Below are positions 60,595-64,000 of a DNA stretch of 64,000 nt, piece after piece (position 1 is the stretch's first letter; each line of letters begins with the position of its first letter). The position numbers were made by a program, and so were the translations under genes. The notes beneath the pieces are model-generated. The model was not told the DNA's origin. It worked only from the letters and a program-made list of their open reading frames with translations, and did no database searches. The stretch comes from Rachycentron canadum (taxonomy: Eukaryota; Chordata; Actinopteri; Carangiformes; Rachycentridae): NCBI GenBank assembly GCA_038496675.1, contig CM076669.1, forward strand, positions 3,654,251 through 3,718,250, read 5' to 3'.

Positions 60595-61365
60595 CTGAGG
60601 GAGTGGTTTGACATTTTGGGAAATATACTCAGGTTGCTTACATAGCTTTCTTGCTCACAGTTAAAAACTAAATATTAAAAAGTGTTCATTTTTTCATTTT
60701 TGCTATTGCTACATAGCTAGCGTTAGCATTAACTGTTGTTTACATGACAGTCTAGAGGAAACACGAGCTCATCCCTTTACTTGACAACAGCTGTTTCCAG
60801 CTATGGAAAGCAACTGTCTTGTTTTGCTTCTATTTCTATTACTTTTTTTTTCTTCCTACAGAAGTTAGCATGCTAACCAGCTAGCCACCTGTAGGGTCAA
60901 GTCTGCCCTGAAGTAGCGCTGCTCAGACGACGAATTATAACATCAGGGGCTGCAGCTGTTGACAAGACTATCAGGCAAACAGTTGTCAATGCTAACGTTG
61001 GCTAAGTAGCAATAAAAACTTACAGATAGCACTTTTAAAAAAGGTAAGAAAATCTACCTACCAGCACATTTAAAGCTCATTTGATAAGCATATTTATTTT
61101 GTCTGTGGAAAACTTTTTTTATTTCTTGGGAATCTATGTGCCAGGAAGTTGCAACTTCATAGTAGAAGAAGAAATAGTTCCAATGGTCATGACCTCATCT
61201 CTATAACATGAATATTATTGAGCTTTAAAGATGCAGGTAGGTGCATTAACTTCAGTCAAAGCCAGGCTAGCTGTTTCCCTGTTTCCGATCTTCATGCTAA
61301 GCTAACCTAACCTCCTGGCAATCTACCTAAGCATATTTCCCCAAAATGTCGAACTACTCCTTCAG
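60595..61365. repeat. Inverted-repeat DNA element of about 770 bases
   Basis: The left end (CTGAGGGAGTGGTTTGACAT, then TTTGGGAAATATAC) and the reverse complement of the right end (CTGAAGGAGTAGTTCGACAT, then TTTGGGGAAATATGC) match over about 38 bases. The part near the right end, AGGCTAGCTGTTTCCCTGTT and ATGCTAAGCTAA, is typical of a common percomorph repeat. There is no coding capacity. It has the structure of a nonautonomous DNA transposon. Confidence 0.7.
60675..61043. repeat. TTAGC-rich inverted-repeat element (copy 3), nested
   Basis: The left arm (60706-60752, GCTACATAGCTAGCGTTAGC) pairs with the right arm (60977-61035, containing CAATGCTAACGTTGGCTAAG). The centre has TTAGCATGCTAACCAGCTAG, as in copy 1. 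It lies wholly inside the larger element at 60595-61365. Confidence 0.65.
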
Positions 61366-62210
61366 GAAACACAGCACAGACACACACAAGCAGGCATACG
61401 GCACATGAATACACAGAGTTAGACACTCAAACATAAACACAACCATGGTTTAAAACAACATGTATACAGGCTCCAAAACTCTCCTTCTGAATGAGACACA
61501 GACAAGAGAAACGTCACATAAATACAGCGTAGTACAGACACACAATACAAATCAACCTTCAGGTGGATGTGTGTGACAGCCGGCTGGTGTACAAGGAGGC
61601 ATACTGTGCGGGTTCAAAACTGATGGGCTGGCAGACACACACAGCCAGTCAGTGTTAGTTTAGAGGTGTGAGGTGGTGCTGTAACAGGTGCTCTTCCCTT
61701 TAAGGACACCAAATAATCACTGTATTTCCACACTGCAATAAAAGCCCACTTGTTTATATTTAGACCTCAGTGTCTGTTGGTGTGATCCAGAATCTCCTGA
61801 CAACCAGATGAGCCAGTGATGTGGCTCCCGTCTGATCAAATCCAGCTGATTTAGCTTGTTTTTGTCTGTAGTGGCTCAATGTTATGGCAGCTTTGTGCCA
61901 TGTGTATGTGTTTGCACCTTCAGCGTTTGTAGCAGAGCTTCGTCACACTTTAGTTCAGTTGTATATCAGTTTACATCTGCGTGTTGTTGGTTGGAATTAC
62001 TGTGGATCTATGTGGACCCCATTTAGACATGCAAAGCACAAAGCCATAAATCAAGTCCACATGGAGCCCAATGTTGCTGGGGAGCTAGGGCTGGTATAAG
62101 GCTACATGTAAACTCATCCCCAGTTTTTTTGTGTTGCCATGATGACACTTCCTGGAGACTTAAGCCTCAGGGTTTGGACAAAGTCTTCTGGTCTCATTCG
62201 TCTTCCCGGA

Positions 62211-63865
62211 TCAGTGCGGGAGGAGCAACCGCTCCAAAGCGCACTGCAAGTGTTCCCAGTTCTTCCACAGCAGCGCTAACAGGGACACGCCCACGCAGGT
62301 GAGCGCCAGGTGGAGGCGGCTGCGCAGGAGTGGGGCGGTGAACTTGGCCGCCGTGGAAACGCACACCAGGATCACGGTGACGATGGCCAGCATGATGTTG
62401 ATGCATTTCCCCAGCAGCACCTTGGCGTCGGTGTTTTCCAGCTGAACCGTCTGTTGCTGCTGCTGCTGCAGCTCAAGCTTCGACACACGTGTCTGACACG
62501 ACTCCAGCACCTCCTGCACAAACACACACGCAGACACTATGGTTAAGATCAGGGAGATACTAGAGAGCAATGACTCACAGGGGAAGGGCAGGAGAAACAA
62601 GATGAGATATGAATTGACATCAGCTGCATTAGACATGAACAGGGATACTGGAGGCATCTCAGTGGCTCTGGTGTGTGCGATATGTAACCTCTCAACTTTA
62701 TCTAAAAAGGCAGTAGACGACAAACTACTAAAACAATTATAATTTGGCTGATTCTTTTGACCTAAAACAACAGAATCCAGTCATTATGAGAGGTAATTGC
62801 CATGACAGTTAAGTACCATAACGTTGCAGCTGCAAGTTTGAAGGAAATAACTTTTTGTGTGAAAGAGAGATGAAAGATATCAGGTCAGAAATGAAAAATA
62901 CCCATAGAGCCCAAGTCAATATCTTCAAATGGCTTGTTTTTAAAACCAACAGTCCAAAACCCCGAATAAGTTTAATTCACAATCATACAAACCAGAGAAC
63001 GGCTCATGACAAATATCTTCACAAATCGCTGCTTGTGGCAAGTAAAAAAGAGGCATTCACAGAAAAATGGATGGTGAAAGAGCCCCAACAAAAGAAGAGT
63101 GGATACCGATTTGCGAGAGAAATTCAAACCACGAGGGAGAGGACGGAGGTGAGAGACAGAGAAAATTTCGAACACATTTTTCACCTTCGTTTGGTTCGCC
63201 ACAGTGAGAGAGAGAGACAGGAAAGACAAAGAAAGAGGGAGGGATGACAGGCAGCAACGGGCCACGGATCGGATTTGAACCCAGGACATCGGGGTTAGGA
63301 CAAAGCCTTGGTGGCATGTGCTCTAGTACACCTTTTAAAGTGAACCTCTGCACTGAAACGGCCCTTCCAGCTCTCTCGTCAGGCCCAGGTGAGCTGGTCG
63401 CGGGAAAGCAGGACGGTGACCCAGCCGTGAGTCAAGCACCCGAAAGTCTACATTCACCCAGATAAGCCCAGGTCACACAGAGGGAGAGGCACTAGGGTGG
63501 AGACTGTCTTAAAATCAGTTATCTGCAATTAGCTCGGCAGCAAAACACTGAAAAACCTGGAGACAGTTCACTTTTGATGTTTGTGCTTAATAAGTTAATT
63601 CAATTATCCGTCATCTGTTCGACTCATCCTTTAACGACCGGAGCTAAGACTGAGATCAAATCTGAGCCTGTGGTGCTTCATATTTCACAGCTTCTTACTG
63701 TGCTGCACCTACAGAAAAACACACATCACCTGTATGTCCCTGGCTCTCTCGTAGGCCTGATAAGCCACCTTCTCCTCAATGCTGGCCAGCTCCTGCTTCA
63801 GATTACTGGTCTCATGCTGGTGCAGCTCTGTCAGGTCATTTAACTGGTCCTCCAAGCGCTCATAC
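62211..63865 (-). CDS. tmcc2: TMCC-family protein, C-terminal two exons (partial)
   Basis: TMCC proteins are ER membrane proteins with coiled coils and two C-terminal membrane helices. Two minus-strand exons are visible: 63730-63865 and 62211-62513, joined in phase 0, giving 145 C-terminal residues. The first encodes a coiled coil (YERLEDQLNDLTELHQHETS ... YQAYERARDIQ). The second continues it (EVLESCQTRVSKLELQQQQQ) and adds two hydrophobic helices, around CINIMLAIVTVILVCVSTAA and LALTCVGVSLLALLWKNW, ending ALERLLLPH. The segment NTDAKVLLGKCINIMLAIVT fits TMCC2 (VNAKVLLGRCINVILA) better than TMCC1 or TMCC3. Upstream exons lie beyond the right edge. The intron between the two contains a SINE. 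Confidence 0.88.
62885..63000. repeat. MITE interior fragment in the tmcc2 intron
   Basis: TATCTTCAAATGGCTTGTTT and AACAGTCCAAAACCC are interior motifs of the AT-rich fish MITE family represented at 4825-5135. Confidence 0.6.
63150..63345 (-). repeat. tRNA-derived SINE
   Basis: On the minus strand, TAGAGCACATGCCACC (an A-box/D-arm-like segment) is followed by GGTTCAAATCC (a perfect B box, 63271-63281). A non-tRNA body then reads GTTGCTGCCTGTCATCCC and CTCTTTCTTTGTC. This is the architecture of common percomorph SINEs. It cannot be a functional tRNA gene, because the anticodon and acceptor arms are not preserved. Confidence 0.75.
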
Positions 63866-64000
63866 CTGGAGACAGAAACACAGAGAGAGAGAGAGAGACA
63901 GAGAGAGAAACATGAAGAGGAGGTGGAGGCAGAGTGCCAAGGAGAGAGCGAGAAACAATGCATAATTGAGTGTATGTGTGGGTGAGTAACAGTACAGCAG
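63866..64000 (-). other. tmcc2: tmcc2 intron, cut by the right edge
   Basis: Upstream of the 63865 acceptor the sequence is a GAGAGA/CAGAGA run (63880-63908) and unique DNA. On the minus strand the repeat supplies a CT-rich polypyrimidine tract. No further exon is seen. Confidence 0.6.

Noticed and set aside
62211..62723. A 170-codon frame joining the tmcc2 last exon to upstream sequence
   Set aside because: Residues before the acceptor at 62513 are intronic. The family sequence continues instead from the exon at 63730-63865.
63265..63345. A possible tRNA gene on the minus strand (perfect B box)
   Set aside because: No intact anticodon stem or acceptor stem can be drawn. The segment continues into a SINE body.

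Overview
This is vertebrate nuclear DNA, almost certainly from a teleost fish and probably a percomorph. Five split genes have GT-AG introns and strongly fish-like proteins. The noncoding DNA is AT-rich, full of CA/TG microsatellites, and carries several dispersed repeats I recognise from percomorph genomes. No operon, phage, CRISPR array or bacterial feature is present. Exon models were built by hand from splice sites, and for every complete gene the reading phase closes from start codon to stop.

Layout from left to right. Positions 1-19542 are most likely the first intron of creb3l2 (minus strand), whose first coding exon is at 19543-19638; the rest of that gene lies left of the window. Next comes a promoter-like block with four CCAAT boxes near 21.06-21.27 kb. 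ssbp1, the mitochondrial single-stranded DNA-binding protein, follows on the minus strand (coding 22834-26542, untranslated first exon near 27.8 kb). Head-to-head with it, lamb1 (laminin beta-1) runs on the plus strand from 29521 to 52098 in 33 coding exons and gives a complete 1780-residue protein. eri1, a 3'-5' exoribonuclease, is tail-to-tail with lamb1 on the minus strand (54384-57091; 7 exons, 339 residues). The window ends with the last two coding exons of a TMCC-family gene, best matched to tmcc2, on the minus strand (62211-63865).

The genes do not form one pathway. creb3l2 encodes an ER/Golgi-stress transcription factor linked to secretory and matrix output. ssbp1 serves mitochondrial DNA replication. 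lamb1 is a basement-membrane chain. eri1 trims histone mRNA ends, 5.8S rRNA and small RNAs. tmcc2 encodes an ER membrane coiled-coil protein. Their proximity is genome architecture rather than a functional cluster.

The noncoding part is mostly introns holding old nonautonomous transposon copies, one tRNA-derived SINE, degenerate tandem repeats, microsatellites and a 369-base assembly gap. The most interesting signals are TG repeats standing in for the polypyrimidine tract at several lamb1 3' splice sites, a nested pair of inverted-repeat elements near 61 kb, a cell-cycle-style promoter module with no obvious gene, and CTCF-like motifs in convergent orientation around lamb1. I found no convincing new protein-coding system.
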